Shown here: positions 27,579 through 36,628 of the stretch, piece after piece
Layout of the letters: each line of letters begins with the position of its first letter
Numbering within the stretch: the first letter of the stretch is position 1
Source of the DNA: Chthoniobacter flavus
Lineage (GTDB): Bacteria > Verrucomicrobiota > Verrucomicrobiia > Chthoniobacterales > Chthoniobacteraceae
Direction: 5' to 3'
Assembly (NCBI GenBank): GCA_945861435.1
Contig: CAMAUX010000023.1
Location: 18,413 to 82,412 of the forward strand
DNA: 64,000 bases
Made by a program: the position numbers and the translations under genes
Notes under the pieces: generated by a model
The model's database searches: none
What the model was told of the DNA's origin: nothing
Seen by the model: only the letters and a program-made list of their open reading frames with translations

Positions 27579-27913
27579 GCCGCCTGAGCCGCCTGAGCCC
27601 AAGACCAAGGACCGGGTGACGAACTAGCGCCAATCCACTGCGTTTGTCAGACGCGGGCTCCCAAGCCCACAGCGGCGCTGCTGCTTAAACGAGCGCAGAC
27701 TGAATCCCCATCCAGCACTGACCAGAGCATCGATTGAGGATCGCGCAATAGGGTGACACGCCACGCCCAAAAGCTGAGCCCGTTCCGGGTATCACCGTAA
27801 TGTGCGACGCCCAATAAGAACCCTGAGTCCCCCCCCGAACAATTCGCCACGATCGAAAACCACCACTCACCCGATCCCACCACCCTCTCCGCACCCTTTT
27901 AAGGAGCCCGCCT
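27579..27913. other. convergent intergenic region after pheA
   Basis: 335 bases without a gene. It begins with a short 9-base tandem array (CTGAGCCGC three times across the pheA stop, 27575-27601). A 5-base hairpin GGGCT-CCCA-AGCCC (27655-27668) lacks a T-run, so a terminator is not clear. The rest shows no conserved structure. Confidence 0.5.
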
Positions 27914-28807
27914 TCAAGACCGACGGGAGAGAAAGGTCAGCTCCGCAATTCCCGACTTGTCCAACTCCCCCTTGCCCGCCGCCACCAAGCGATCGAACTG
28001 CGCCTTGGTGGCCTGTGCCAGCGGTAAAACAAGCCCGGCCTCCTCCGCCAGCGCGAGCGCGATCCCGCTGTCCTTGGCCGCATGCGCCCCGGAAAAGAAG
28101 CACGCATGATCCCGGTTCTGCATGTCCTCCCCATCCGTCTGCAGCACGCGTGAATTCGCACCCGTCTGGGAAAAAACCTCGCGCACCATTGCCAGATCCA
28201 GGCCCAGCGCCTCGGCCAACCCCAGGCCCTCAGCCAGCGCCGCGGTATTCATATTCATCACCATATTCACCAAGGCCTTCAACTGCGCCGCACGCCCGGT
28301 TCCACCCACATGCCGCATCGAAGCGCTCAGAGCCTCCAGCACAGGCCGCGCACGCTCGAAGCTCGAAACCGCCCCGCCGCACATCAAGTAAAGCGTCCCC
28401 TCGCGCGCCTGAGGAATGCTGGAAGCCATGCATGCCTCCAAGACCTCAGCCCCGACTGCACGTGCCCGGCGCTCCACCTCCACATGCATGCCGGGACTTA
28501 CCGTTGCACAGTTCACAAAAAGCCGACCCCCGGCATGCCCGCCCGCCAGCAGCGAGTCACCGCTGGAGCTGAAAATCGCATCCATCGCCCTGTCATCCGT
28601 CACCACCGTAAGGATGATGCTCGCCAGCGCACTCACCTCCGCAAGCCGCTCAGGCACCGCCACTCCCAGTTCCACACCAAGCGCCTCCGCCGCAGGCCGG
28701 TGCGCGTCGTAGACCGCGCTCAAGACGAAACCTTTGTCCTTCAGCCGACGCGCAATGTTGGCGCCCATCCGGCCCGTTCCAACGACTGCAATCTTCTCTT
28801 CGATCAT
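27914..28807 (-). CDS. beta-hydroxyacid dehydrogenase (HIBADH family)
   Basis: A 297-residue NAD(P)-dependent dehydrogenase of the 3-hydroxyisobutyrate/6-phosphogluconate type. The Rossmann motif is at the start (IAVVGTGRMGANIARRL). The substrate-binding block reads VNCATVSPGMHVE, and the catalytic lysine lies in GTGRAAQLKALVNMVM. The C-terminal helix bundle ends with DSGIALALAEEAGLVLPL. The substrate is not determinable: glyoxylate/succinic semialdehyde reductases and hydroxyisobutyrate dehydrogenases share these motifs. It overlaps the upstream metallo-hydrolase gene by four bases. Confidence 0.87.
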   Translation of the reverse strand: MIEEKIAVVGTGRMGANIARRLKDKGFVLSAVYDAHRPAAEALGVELGVAVPERLAEVSALASIILTVVTDDRAMDAIFSSSGDSLLAGGHAGGRLFVNCATVSPGMHVEVERRARAVGAEVLEACMASSIPQAREGTLYLMCGGAVSSFERARPVLEALSASMRHVGGTGRAAQLKALVNMVMNMNTAALAEGLGLAEALGLDLAMVREVFSQTGANSRVLQTDGEDMQNRDHACFFSGAHAAKDSGIALALAEEAGLVLPLAQATKAQFDRLVAAGKGELDKSGIAELTFLSRRS

Positions 28808-29652
28808 GGGGTGTGGGGAGAGGTGAATTCAGAAGCAAAAAACGGGTTGTGTTTGCGCTCCTCCCCCACCGTCGTCAGGGGACCGTGCCCGGGACACAGC
28901 ACCGTATTCTCCGGCAGCCTCAAAATCTTCTGGCGGTTGTTGCGTAGCGCGTCCTCGTAGGACACGCCACCGCCCCCCATCGATCCGGCAAAGATCGAAT
29001 CTCCCACGATTGCCACAGGACGCGCGAGTCCGTTGACCACATAACTCATCCCCCCCAGCGAATGGCCCGAGGTCAGCAGCGTATCCACTGAAAGCCGCCC
29101 GATCTGGAACGTCGCACCATCCTGCAACGGTTGCGCACCCTCCACAGGCTCCAAAGCGCTCACCAAGGCAGGCGCCCCAGTCTTCTCACGCAACCGGTCC
29201 AGATCGAAGATGTGGTCGCCGTGACTATGGGTAATCGCGATCAGGCTCAGGCGCAGCCCGCGCGCTGCCAGAAACTCAAGCATCACCGAGCAATCGGAGC
29301 CCGTGTCAAAAGCCGCCGCCGCCTTCGAAACAGGATCCCACACCACATACGCGTTCACGCACATGTCATCAAAGGGCGTGTTGAACTGCGCCAAACCTTC
29401 CACAGCCACCGCCGCGGGATAAAAGCTCCTGCGCCCCGATTCCACGAGCGCACCGGGATCCAACCCCAGCACCGGAGCGATCTTGCGCGCAGCCACCTCG
29501 TTGAACTGCCCCTCCCTCAAACACTGAATCTCCAGCGCCGCGATTCCGGTTCGCTCAGCCAGTTCCACGTCCCCCAGACGCAGCCCCCTCATGGCCTTGG
29601 AAATGATGTCGTTGAAGTGATCCTCGAGCGGAATGGGCGATGTTTGAGGCAT
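28804..29652 (-). CDS. HTH (XRE-like)-metallo-beta-lactamase-fold hydrolase fusion
   Basis: A 282-residue protein. Residues 12-72 look like a Cro/C1-type helix-turn-helix (LRLGDVELAERTGIAALEIQ, EVAARKIAPVLGLDPGALVE). Residues 85-282 are a glyoxalase II-like metallo-hydrolase with THSHGDH (His142, His144, Asp146, His147), SGHS (His197), GDSIFAG (Asp218) and CPGHG (His256). All metal ligands are present. The ATG at 29652 is used; the open frame extends five codons further to a TTG. The dehydrogenase gene follows with an ATGA overlap, suggesting a shared metabolic task such as aldehyde or thioester detoxification. Confidence 0.85.
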   Translation of the reverse strand: MPQTSPIPLEDHFNDIISKAMRGLRLGDVELAERTGIAALEIQCLREGQFNEVAARKIAPVLGLDPGALVESGRRSFYPAAVAVEGLAQFNTPFDDMCVNAYVVWDPVSKAAAAFDTGSDCSVMLEFLAARGLRLSLIAITHSHGDHIFDLDRLREKTGAPALVSALEPVEGAQPLQDGATFQIGRLSVDTLLTSGHSLGGMSYVVNGLARPVAIVGDSIFAGSMGGGGVSYEDALRNNRQKILRLPENTVLCPGHGPLTTVGEERKHNPFFASEFTSPHTP

Positions 29653-29747
29653 GGCGAGCGTTGGCAACCGTTAACAGCATCGTGCGAGCGCTGTCCAGCG
29701 GACGCATGCCACCCCAGCCCACAAACACACCCAATCACCAAAGCGCC

Positions 29748-29857
29748 ACACTCGCTTTGCACTCGCCTTGCACTCGCCTTGCACTCGCCTTGCACTAGCT
29801 CCGCACTAGCTCTGCACTAGCTCCGCACTAGCTCTGCACTAGCTCCGCACTAGCTCT
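29748..29857 (-). repeat. 11-base tandem repeat, 10 units, at the 3' end of the MFS gene
   Basis: Ten tandem 11-base units. The first is ACACTCGCTTT, three are GCACTCGCCTT, then GCACTAGCTCC and GCACTAGCTCT alternate for six units. The TAG stop of the transporter gene falls inside the last unit (29850-29852). No function was recognised; the length is likely variable between strains. Confidence 0.95.
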
Positions 29858-31070
29858 GCGGCACCGGACTCGCGCTCGGCTCAGCCTTCCGCTGAGGAGA
29901 CACCATCGCAACAAGGAAAAATGTCACCACCAGCAACCCCGCCCCCACCCAGAAAGGCACCCGCCCGTAATGCGCATCCACGCTTTCAAACTCCAACAAC
30001 CAAAACGCCATGGAGAACCCCGCAAACCGCCCCAGACTTCCCGAGGATTGCATCAACCCCAGCACGCGTCCCTGGGCCCGTGCCGATGTGTGCCGCGAAA
30101 CCAATCCGTTGAGCATCGGCGTGATGAACCCATTGCCCAGAGCCAACCCCACGCACACCCACATCACCCGTGGCACCGAGCCCGCCATCGGCAGCAGAAA
30201 CAAACTCAGTGAAAGCACCGCCGCCCCAATCAGCGCCAGTTGCTTTTCAATCGGACGCCTCATCAACCGCCGCACCAATCCGCCTTGGATGAAAATCCCA
30301 AGCACCCCGATATAAGCCAGCAGGTATCCGATATCGTCCTTCGCCAGCCCAAAGTGCTTCTTGCAGAATACCGCAAACAGCGCCGTCATGATCGAGAACC
30401 CCGTGATCGATGTCAGATAGGCCAGAAGGATCAGCCCGATCATCGTCCCGTGTTCCGCACGAAACACCTCCCCCAAAGTCGCCCGCTCGTCCGCCCGGTT
30501 CTCCTTTGAATGAGTCTCCGGCAGGAATCGCATCACCAACACCGCATTGAGCAGCGCAAGGCCCGCCGCCACATAGAACGGCGTCGAAAAACCGTACCTC
30601 TCGCTCAGCACCCCGCCCATCGCCGGCCCAAACACGAACCCGAGCCCGAACGCAGCCCCGATCAACGCCATCGACTTGGAACGCTGATCCGGCGGGGTCA
30701 CATCCGCAATGCACGCCTGCGCCGTGGCAATATTACCACCACTGATCCCATCGATAATCCGCCCAAGGAACAGCATCGCAAGAGTCTGTGCCGCCCCGAG
30801 GATCGCGAAACCCGCCGCCGTCCCGAGGATGCTCACCACGAGCACCGGCTTGCGCCCCACCCGGTCCGAGATCTTCCCGAACACTGGCGCGAAAACGAGC
30901 TGCAACAGCGAGTAAATCCCCATCAACAATCCCATGGCCAGGGGACTCGCCCCAAAACGGCCCTCCTCCACGGAAAGCGGCAGGATCGGCAGCACGATGC
31001 CGAAGCCCACCATGTCGATGAAGATTGTGAGGAAGATGAGCCCGAGGGGGGACTTGGGTTTTTGCGACAT
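29850..31070 (-). CDS. MFS transporter, TetA-like drug:proton antiporter family
   Basis: A 406-residue inner-membrane transporter with about 12 predicted membrane helices. Motif D-like FIDMVGFGIVLPILP lies in helix 1 and motif A GKISDRVGRKPV between helices 2 and 3. The antiporter-type motif C appears around GLGFVFGPAMGG. These place it in the DHA1 group near TetA/Bcr exporters. The substrate is unknown and no resistance phenotype can be assumed. The gene ends within an 11-base tandem repeat. Confidence 0.9.
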   Translation of the reverse strand: MSQKPKSPLGLIFLTIFIDMVGFGIVLPILPLSVEEGRFGASPLAMGLLMGIYSLLQLVFAPVFGKISDRVGRKPVLVVSILGTAAGFAILGAAQTLAMLFLGRIIDGISGGNIATAQACIADVTPPDQRSKSMALIGAAFGLGFVFGPAMGGVLSERYGFSTPFYVAAGLALLNAVLVMRFLPETHSKENRADERATLGEVFRAEHGTMIGLILLAYLTSITGFSIMTALFAVFCKKHFGLAKDDIGYLLAYIGVLGIFIQGGLVRRLMRRPIEKQLALIGAAVLSLSLFLLPMAGSVPRVMWVCVGLALGNGFITPMLNGLVSRHTSARAQGRVLGLMQSSGSLGRFAGFSMAFWLLEFESVDAHYGRVPFWVGAGLLVVTFFLVAMVSPQRKAEPSASPVPQS

Positions 31071-31311
31071 GTCGGCCTTGAAAGAAAGGTGGCCGGCGCC
31101 TCAGGAGCAAGACTCTTTCCCTCCCACCCGATCCGCCACCGCCCCACGGAAAAGCCGCTCGCCAAGGCGCGATCTCAGATTCCCTGCTCCATGGTGCCTC
31201 GCGAATGAGCACCACAACGGCCAGACCTCAAAGCCCGTGCATTTGAATGCACAGCGAATGAGCGCCCCACAGGCCAACACTGGCCCGTATTCGCCTCTCT
31301 CTCCGAGAGGT

Positions 31312-31551
31312 CTAATGGCAGCCGCAGCCCGTCCCACAACTCCCGCCACTCCCACCCACCGCACCACCACCGGACGCCGACGCCGCTCCCATAGACTTCG
31401 CCGCGTAACCGTACCCGCCCAAAATCACCCTCCGGATCGACTCCCCCGTCTCGGGATGCCGCTCCAGCGGCTTCTCCTTCATGCTCTGCTGGATTTCAAA
31501 GCGCCGCACAGGCTTCGACGCATCGGTGGTCTCGTAAACGTAGGTGGCCAT
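31312..31551 (-). CDS. FmdB-like small protein with Gly/Cys-rich tail
   Basis: A 79-residue protein starting ATYVYETTDASKPVRRFEIQ, then ERHPETGESIRRVILGGYG. This matches the FmdB-like zinc-ribbon fold (Y-V-Y-E start), but the two CxxC knuckles are missing from the N-terminal half. Instead the tail ends GSCGTGCGCH, a small cysteine/histidine cluster. It could be a metal-binding variant. It is divergent from the PQQ-type propeller gene. Confidence 0.7.
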   Translation of the reverse strand: MATYVYETTDASKPVRRFEIQQSMKEKPLERHPETGESIRRVILGGYGYAAKSMGAASASGGGAVGGSGGSCGTGCGCH

Positions 31552-31687
31552 ACCCGCTATTCTGATGCGAATCGGCTTCCAATTCAATCCCCCCCCACAA
31601 CGCCGCCGCTCCACGCGTACGCACCCGCCCTCCATTCCCACGAAATCGAGTTGCAGCACCCCGCCGCATTCCCGACCCTCACACCCC

Positions 31688-32947
31688 ATGAAGCGCTCTT
31701 CTCCACGGCCCCCCGCTCCATCGCTGCGCAACATCGCCTCGGTTGCCATCCTCGCCGCCACGCTCTCCGCCTCACACGCCGCAGACTGGCAACACTTCCG
31801 CCCCACCGACTGGCCCCATTTCCGCGGCACCACCATGGATGGCACCACCACGGAAACGCTCCCCGTCGAAAAAGGGAGCCTTCGCGAGCTTTGGAAAACC
31901 AACGTGGGCACCGGTTCCTCCGGGGCGGTCATCGCGGGTCCACACGCCTTCACCCTCGGCAATCGCAACGGACGCGACACCGTCCTCTGCATCGATGCGC
32001 GTTCGGGCCGCGTTCTCTGGCAGCACGAATACACCGCCCCTCTCGACAAGCGGATGTTCGAAGGCGGCCCCGCCGCCACACCCACCGTCGACGGCTCCCG
32101 CCTCTACACGCTCGGCCACCAGGGCGAGCTGCACTGCCTGGATGCCACCTCCGGGAAACTCCTCTGGCAGCACCATCTCCAGCGCGACTTCGGCGGCATC
32201 CGCCCCCAGTGGGGCTACTCCGGATCCCCCACCGTCGAGGGACAGACGCTCCTTCTCGATGTCGGCGGCAAGGCCTCCTCCACCGTCGCCTTGGATAAAA
32301 CCACCGGCAAACTCCTCTGGCAGTCCGGCTCCGATGAAGCCGGCTACGCATCGCCCCTCGTCGCCACTCTCGAAGGCAAACGCACCCTCCTCGTCTTCAA
32401 AGCCCGCGCCCTCGTCGGACTCGACCCCGCCTCCGGCTCCGAACGCTTCCGCATCCCGTGGAAAACCAGTTACGACGTCAACTCCGCCACCCCCCTCGTA
32501 TTCGGCAACCACGTCTTCCTCTCCAGCGGCTACGGCAACGGCTGCGCGCTCTTCGAGGCAAAGGAGGGCAGACTCGTCGAACGCTGGCACAACAAGAACC
32601 TCCGCGCCCATGTGACCAGCCCCGTCCACTGGAATGGCCGCATCTTCGGCATCGACGGCCAGGCCGAACCACGCGCCCCACTCGTCTGCCTCGATGCCGC
32701 CACTGGCGCCCTTCTTTGGAGCCAGAAAAACATCAGCGGCTCCGTCATCGTCGCTGCTGGAAAACTCATCGTCCTCAGCGAGCGCGGCGAACTCCTCGTT
32801 GCGCCGGCCGATGGCGACTCCTTCCGCCCCTCCCTGCGCCAGCAAATCCTCGGCGGCCGCTCATGGGTCCAGCCCTCGCTGGCCAACGGCTGCCTCCTGC
32901 TCCGCAACAACCAAGGCGACCTCGTCGCTCTCGACACCGCTCCCTGA
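31688..32947 (+). CDS. secreted PQQ-type beta-propeller protein
   Basis: A 419-residue exported protein. The signal peptide is RNIASVAILAATLSASHAA. The mature N-terminus has DWPHFRGTTMDGT, the W-x-x-x-R-G start typical of PVC-group BamB-like propellers. Repeated beta-propeller blades follow (CIDARSGRVLWQHE, CLDATSGKLLWQHH, ALDKTTGKLLWQSG, CLDAATGALLWSQK), as in PQQ-like repeat proteins. No catalytic residues of a PQQ dehydrogenase were recognised, so it is more likely a structural or binding protein. The ATG at 31688 is preferred because it starts the signal peptide; the open frame extends upstream to 31544. Confidence 0.83.
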   Translation: MKRSSPRPPAPSLRNIASVAILAATLSASHAADWQHFRPTDWPHFRGTTMDGTTTETLPVEKGSLRELWKTNVGTGSSGAVIAGPHAFTLGNRNGRDTVLCIDARSGRVLWQHEYTAPLDKRMFEGGPAATPTVDGSRLYTLGHQGELHCLDATSGKLLWQHHLQRDFGGIRPQWGYSGSPTVEGQTLLLDVGGKASSTVALDKTTGKLLWQSGSDEAGYASPLVATLEGKRTLLVFKARALVGLDPASGSERFRIPWKTSYDVNSATPLVFGNHVFLSSGYGNGCALFEAKEGRLVERWHNKNLRAHVTSPVHWNGRIFGIDGQAEPRAPLVCLDAATGALLWSQKNISGSVIVAAGKLIVLSERGELLVAPADGDSFRPSLRQQILGGRSWVQPSLANGCLLLRNNQGDLVALDTAP

Positions 32948-32975
32948 GCACCAAAAACCCCACCATCACCACCCC

Positions 32976-33662
32976 ATGAAATTTCTCGTCAGCAACGACG
33001 ACGGCATCGACGCACCCGGCATCCGAACCCTCTGGGAGGTCGCCAAAACCCTCGGCAACCCCGTGCTCGTCGCACCCGCCGGCCCCCAGTCCGGCGTCAG
33101 TCACACCGTCTCGTGGGAGAAACCCGTGCGCATCGAGGAACGTGGCGCCCGCGAATACGCCGTCCACGGCACCCCCGCAGACTGCACCCGCATGGGATTG
33201 CTCCACCTCGCCCCGGACACCCAGTGGGTGCTCAGCGGCATCAACCACGGCGGCAATCTCGGCGCCGACGTCCACTACTCGGGCACCGTCGCCGCCGTGC
33301 GCGAAGCCGTGCTCCACGGCATCCCGGGCATCGCACTCTCCCATTTCCACGCGCGCGGCCGCGAACTGGACTGGAAACGCGCCAGCCAATGGGTGCGCCC
33401 CGTCCTCGCAGACCTCCTCTCGCGCTCCGTCGAGCCCGGCCTCTTCTACAACGTCAACCTCCCCCACCTAGAAACCCACGCGCCCGACCCGCAGGTCGTC
33501 TTCTGCGGTCTGGATCCCAGCCCCCTCCCCCTCAGCTACCGCCACGAAAACGGCGCCCACCTCTACGACGGCGACTACCAAAACCGCCGCCGCATCGCCG
33601 ATGCCGACGTCGACACCTGCTTCCGCGGCTCCATCAGCGTCAGCGTGGTCAGGCTCTTCTAA
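32976..33662 (+). CDS. surE: 5'/3'-nucleotidase SurE
   Basis: A 228-residue SurE-family nucleoside monophosphate phosphatase/survival protein. The metal site is at the very start (FLVSNDDGIDAPG, Asp8 and Asp9). The conserved GINHGGNLGADVHYSGTVAA and HGIPGIALS follow. It is slightly shorter than E. coli SurE. It lies 28 bases after the propeller gene, so probably co-transcribed. Confidence 0.93.
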   Translation: MKFLVSNDDGIDAPGIRTLWEVAKTLGNPVLVAPAGPQSGVSHTVSWEKPVRIEERGAREYAVHGTPADCTRMGLLHLAPDTQWVLSGINHGGNLGADVHYSGTVAAVREAVLHGIPGIALSHFHARGRELDWKRASQWVRPVLADLLSRSVEPGLFYNVNLPHLETHAPDPQVVFCGLDPSPLPLSYRHENGAHLYDGDYQNRRRIADADVDTCFRGSISVSVVRLF

Positions 33663-34198
33663 GTTCGTGCGCGGGCGCAACCCAGCATGAGTGGGCCCCA
33701 GCCACCATGCTCAACGCGCGCCCCGAAGCGTGCAGACCTCGCTGTAAGGTTTCTGAAAAACCAAGACAGAGACGGACTACGCACCTCACTTTGCGCGGAT
33801 GCGCAAGAAGGCCGGCGGCGCCCCTTCAAATACCACGGCGAAGCCCCTTATCTCAGTGCCATTCACGCCCGACCGGTAAAACGCAGGAGAAAAGGCGCTC
33901 CATTCGCAAACACAGGTCCCCTGCTATCTAATGTCCCCTCGCGCACGCGCGGGCCGCATCGCTGAACCCAGTGCCACTCGATACCGACCTGCGTCCCCTC
34001 GTGCACGCGCGGGCCGCATCCTGACTATCATCCCATCTCACTACCAACGCTCCACCCATTACATTCACAAAAACAAACGCGCCACCCCCCTCCAGCAATC
34101 ATCCCCATCCTACGCGCCCCTTATTAAATCCCCCCACATCCCACACACTCCCCCACCCGCGCATTGACTAACCAACCCAACCCGCTCCTCATCACCCC
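33663..34198. other. 536-base intergenic region downstream of surE
   Basis: No gene was recognised. It contains the paired 28-base repeats at 33933-34020 and an AT-richer, G-poor stretch (34021-34170) that probably holds the promoter of the following monooxygenase gene, although no clear -35/-10 pair was found. A segment near 33855-33875 weakly resembles the spacer between the two repeats. Confidence 0.5.
33933..34020. repeat. two 28-base hairpin repeats separated by 32 bases (CRISPR-like geometry)
   Basis: GTCCCCTCGCGCACGCGC followed by GGGCCGCATC occurs at 33933-33960 and, with one base change (GTGCAC), at 33993-34020, separated by 32 unique bases. Each repeat can form a stem (CCCTCGCG with CGCGCGGG, one mismatch). 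Repeat and spacer lengths match type I-E CRISPR arrays. But there are only two units, no cas genes in the window and no clear leader. It may be an array relic or just a small direct repeat. Confidence 0.35.
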
Positions 34199-34519
34199 AT
34201 GATCCACGTCCTCGCTCTCATCGAACTCCACCCCGGCACCCGCGAAAAGTTCCTTCACGAATTCCACGCCCTCATCCCCCTCGTCCACGCAGAACACGGC
34301 TGCATCGAGTACGGCTCCGCCATCGACTGCCCCACCGCCATCCCGGTCCAAAGCCTCCTCGGCAACGACTCCGTCATGGTCGTCGAAAAATGGTCCGACA
34401 CCGCCGCTCTCGAAGCCCACCTCACCGCCCCTCACATGACCGACTACCGCACCAAAGTGCGCGACTTCGTCAAAACCGTCAGTCTCCGCATCCTCCGGCC
34501 CAGCACCGACGCGGCCTGA
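34199..34519 (+). CDS. antibiotic biosynthesis monooxygenase (ABM/YgiN-like) domain protein
   Basis: A 106-residue protein of the dimeric alpha-beta barrel (ABM) superfamily: VLALIELHPGTREKFLHEFH, HAEHGCIEYGSAIDC, VMVVEKWSDTAALEAHLTAPHM. This is the pattern of YgiN-type quinol monooxygenases and related proteins that act without metal or flavin. The actual substrate is unknown. It lies 34 bases before the DUF421 gene. Confidence 0.85.
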   Translation: MIHVLALIELHPGTREKFLHEFHALIPLVHAEHGCIEYGSAIDCPTAIPVQSLLGNDSVMVVEKWSDTAALEAHLTAPHMTDYRTKVRDFVKTVSLRILRPSTDAA

Positions 34520-34553
34520 TTACCGACACGCTCCTCTTACCCGCAACCTCACC

Positions 34554-35051
34554 GTGGAAACCCCACCCGTCTCGATGTGGAACCTCACCGTCTCCTGGCC
34601 CGAACTCATCGTCCGCAGCCTCATCGTCTACGTCTTCCTCCTCATCCTCCTGCGCATGACGGGCAAACGCCAGATCGGTCAACTCGCCCCCTTCGACCTC
34701 GTCCTCCTTCTCGTCCTCTCCAACGCCGTTCAGAACTCCATGAACGGCGGCGATAACTCCGTCACCGGCGGCCTCGTCTCCGCCGCCACACTGGTCGCTC
34801 TCAACTGCCTCGTGAGCTTCCTCACCTTCCGCAGCAAGACCATGGAAGCCCTCATCGAGGGGCGTCCCGAAATCCTCATCCACAACGGCGTCCTCTTCGA
34901 CTCCGTCATGCGCACCGCAAAGATCACCCACCACGAACTCGCCGCCGCTCTGCGCCAAGGTGGCTGCCTTTCCGTCGACGACGTCCACACCGCCGTGCTC
35001 GAAAACAACGGCTCCATCAGCGTCGTTTCCAAAAGCAAAGTCGCCGCTTGA
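34554..35051 (+). CDS. YetF/DUF421 family membrane protein
   Basis: A 165-residue protein with three N-terminal membrane helices (ELIVRSLIVYVFLLILLRM, FDLVLLLVLSNAVQNSM, ATLVALNCLVSFLTF) and a cytoplasmic DUF421 domain (GRPEILIHNGVL, KITHHELAAALRQGG, DVHTAVLENNGSISV). GKRQIGQLAPFDLVLLLVLS is the family signature. Function unknown. The start is GTG 34554; an ATG at 34575 is the alternative. Confidence 0.87.
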   Translation: METPPVSMWNLTVSWPELIVRSLIVYVFLLILLRMTGKRQIGQLAPFDLVLLLVLSNAVQNSMNGGDNSVTGGLVSAATLVALNCLVSFLTFRSKTMEALIEGRPEILIHNGVLFDSVMRTAKITHHELAAALRQGGCLSVDDVHTAVLENNGSISVVSKSKVAA

Positions 35052-35191
35052 TAGCGCGGGTGCCAACACCCACCGCTTCCACCTCCACGGACAAACCGAG
35101 GAAAATGCCGGTAACCGTCTGATCCAGCACCAGCCTTTCCCCCAAGCCTGCTCCACCCCAAAAACTCGCGAGCAACAGGCTCCGACTCCGC

Positions 35192-36628
35192 TTAAAGAAT
35201 CCGCCCCGCCTTCACTCCGGCGGACTCCGGCACCCGCTGCATCCAAGCCTGCGCCTGCTCGACGAACCCATCCACCTGCGCCCCGGCCGAGCCCGTCAAC
35301 TCCGCGGCCCGCGCCACCGCATCCGCCAGCACCTCGCGGCTCACGCGCAACCGCCCATCAGCCGCCAACCGATCCACCAGATCGTTGCGCTCTGATTTCC
35401 CCGAACGCAAATCGCGCGCCACAGCCACCGCGTGTTCCTTGATGGCCTCGTGCGCCTCCTCACGCCCCGCACCCGCCTTCACCGCCTCCATCAGAAACGT
35501 GGTCGTCAGCAGGAACGGCAGGTAATGCCGCGACTCCTTCTCCACCATCGGAGTGTTCACCTCCATCTGCCCGAGCACCGTGAGAAACGCCTCCAACAAC
35601 CCGTCCATCGCCAGGAACGCATCCGGCAGCAGCACCCGGCGCACCACCGAACACGACACATCGCCCTCGTTCCACTGCTCCCCGGAAAGCGACGCCGCCA
35701 TCGCCAGATACCCGCGCAAAATCACGTGCAACCCATTAATACGTTCACAAGTGCGCGCGTTCATCTTGTGCGGCATCGCCGAGGATCCCACCTGACCGGG
35801 GAGAAAACCCTCGCTCGCCAACTCGTGCCCCGCCATCAGCCGCAGCGTCTTCGCAAAGGACGACGGCCCAGACGCAGCCGACAACAGCGCCGACACCACC
35901 TCCAGATCCATCGAGCGCGGATACACCTGCCCCACCGCCCCCAGCACCTTCGGGATGCCCAGATGAACCAGCACCCGCGCCTCCAACTGCGCCACCTTCT
36001 GCGTGTCGCCTGAGAACAACGTGAGCTGATCGAGCTGCGTGCCCACCGCGCCCTTCAGCCCGCGCGCCGCAAACGCTCCCAACGCCCCGTCCACCTGCGC
36101 CACACCGCGCAGACACTCCTCGCCAAACATCGCCCACCGCTTGCCCACCGTCGTCGGCTGCGCCGCCACATTGTGCGTGCGCGCCGCGATCAACACATCC
36201 CGGTCCAGCGACGCCCGCCGCGCCAGCGCACCCAGCGCCGCCACCGCCTTGGCTCGGATCAACTGCAGCGAGCGAAACACCTGCAACTGCTCCACGGATT
36301 CCGTCAGATCCCGGCTCGTGAGCCCCTTGTGCACATGCTGATGACCCGCCAGCGCGCAGAACTCATCGATGCGCGCCTTCACATCATGCCGCGTCTCCTC
36401 CTCGCGCGCGCGGATGGAGTCAAAGTCCACCTCTTCGCGCACCCGCTCGTAAGCCGCGAGGGCTTCGGCGGGGATGTCCAACCCGAGGTCCCGCTGCGCC
36501 TTCATCACCGCGATCCAGTACTCGCGCTCCAGCACCACGCGTCCGCGCGTGGACCACACCGCCTTCATGGCCCCGGAGGCATAGCGGTCGGCGAGAACAT
36601 TAGGCACGAGATCAGTTGGGGTCGACAT
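35192..36628 (-). CDS. purB: adenylosuccinate lyase
   Basis: A 478-residue lyase of the fumarase/aspartase superfamily acting twice in purine synthesis (SAICAR and adenylosuccinate cleavage). Motifs are YERVREEV, KGLTSRDLTESVEQLQ, ARTHNVAAQPTTVGKRW and the superfamily signature GSSAMPHKMN (about residues 280-290) that supplies the catalytic Ser. It is longer than many bacterial PurB but close to the E. coli-like length. It is convergent with the DUF421 gene. Confidence 0.95.
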   Translation of the reverse strand: MSTPTDLVPNVLADRYASGAMKAVWSTRGRVVLEREYWIAVMKAQRDLGLDIPAEALAAYERVREEVDFDSIRAREEETRHDVKARIDEFCALAGHQHVHKGLTSRDLTESVEQLQVFRSLQLIRAKAVAALGALARRASLDRDVLIAARTHNVAAQPTTVGKRWAMFGEECLRGVAQVDGALGAFAARGLKGAVGTQLDQLTLFSGDTQKVAQLEARVLVHLGIPKVLGAVGQVYPRSMDLEVVSALLSAASGPSSFAKTLRLMAGHELASEGFLPGQVGSSAMPHKMNARTCERINGLHVILRGYLAMAASLSGEQWNEGDVSCSVVRRVLLPDAFLAMDGLLEAFLTVLGQMEVNTPMVEKESRHYLPFLLTTTFLMEAVKAGAGREEAHEAIKEHAVAVARDLRSGKSERNDLVDRLAADGRLRVSREVLADAVARAAELTGSAGAQVDGFVEQAQAWMQRVPESAGVKAGRIL

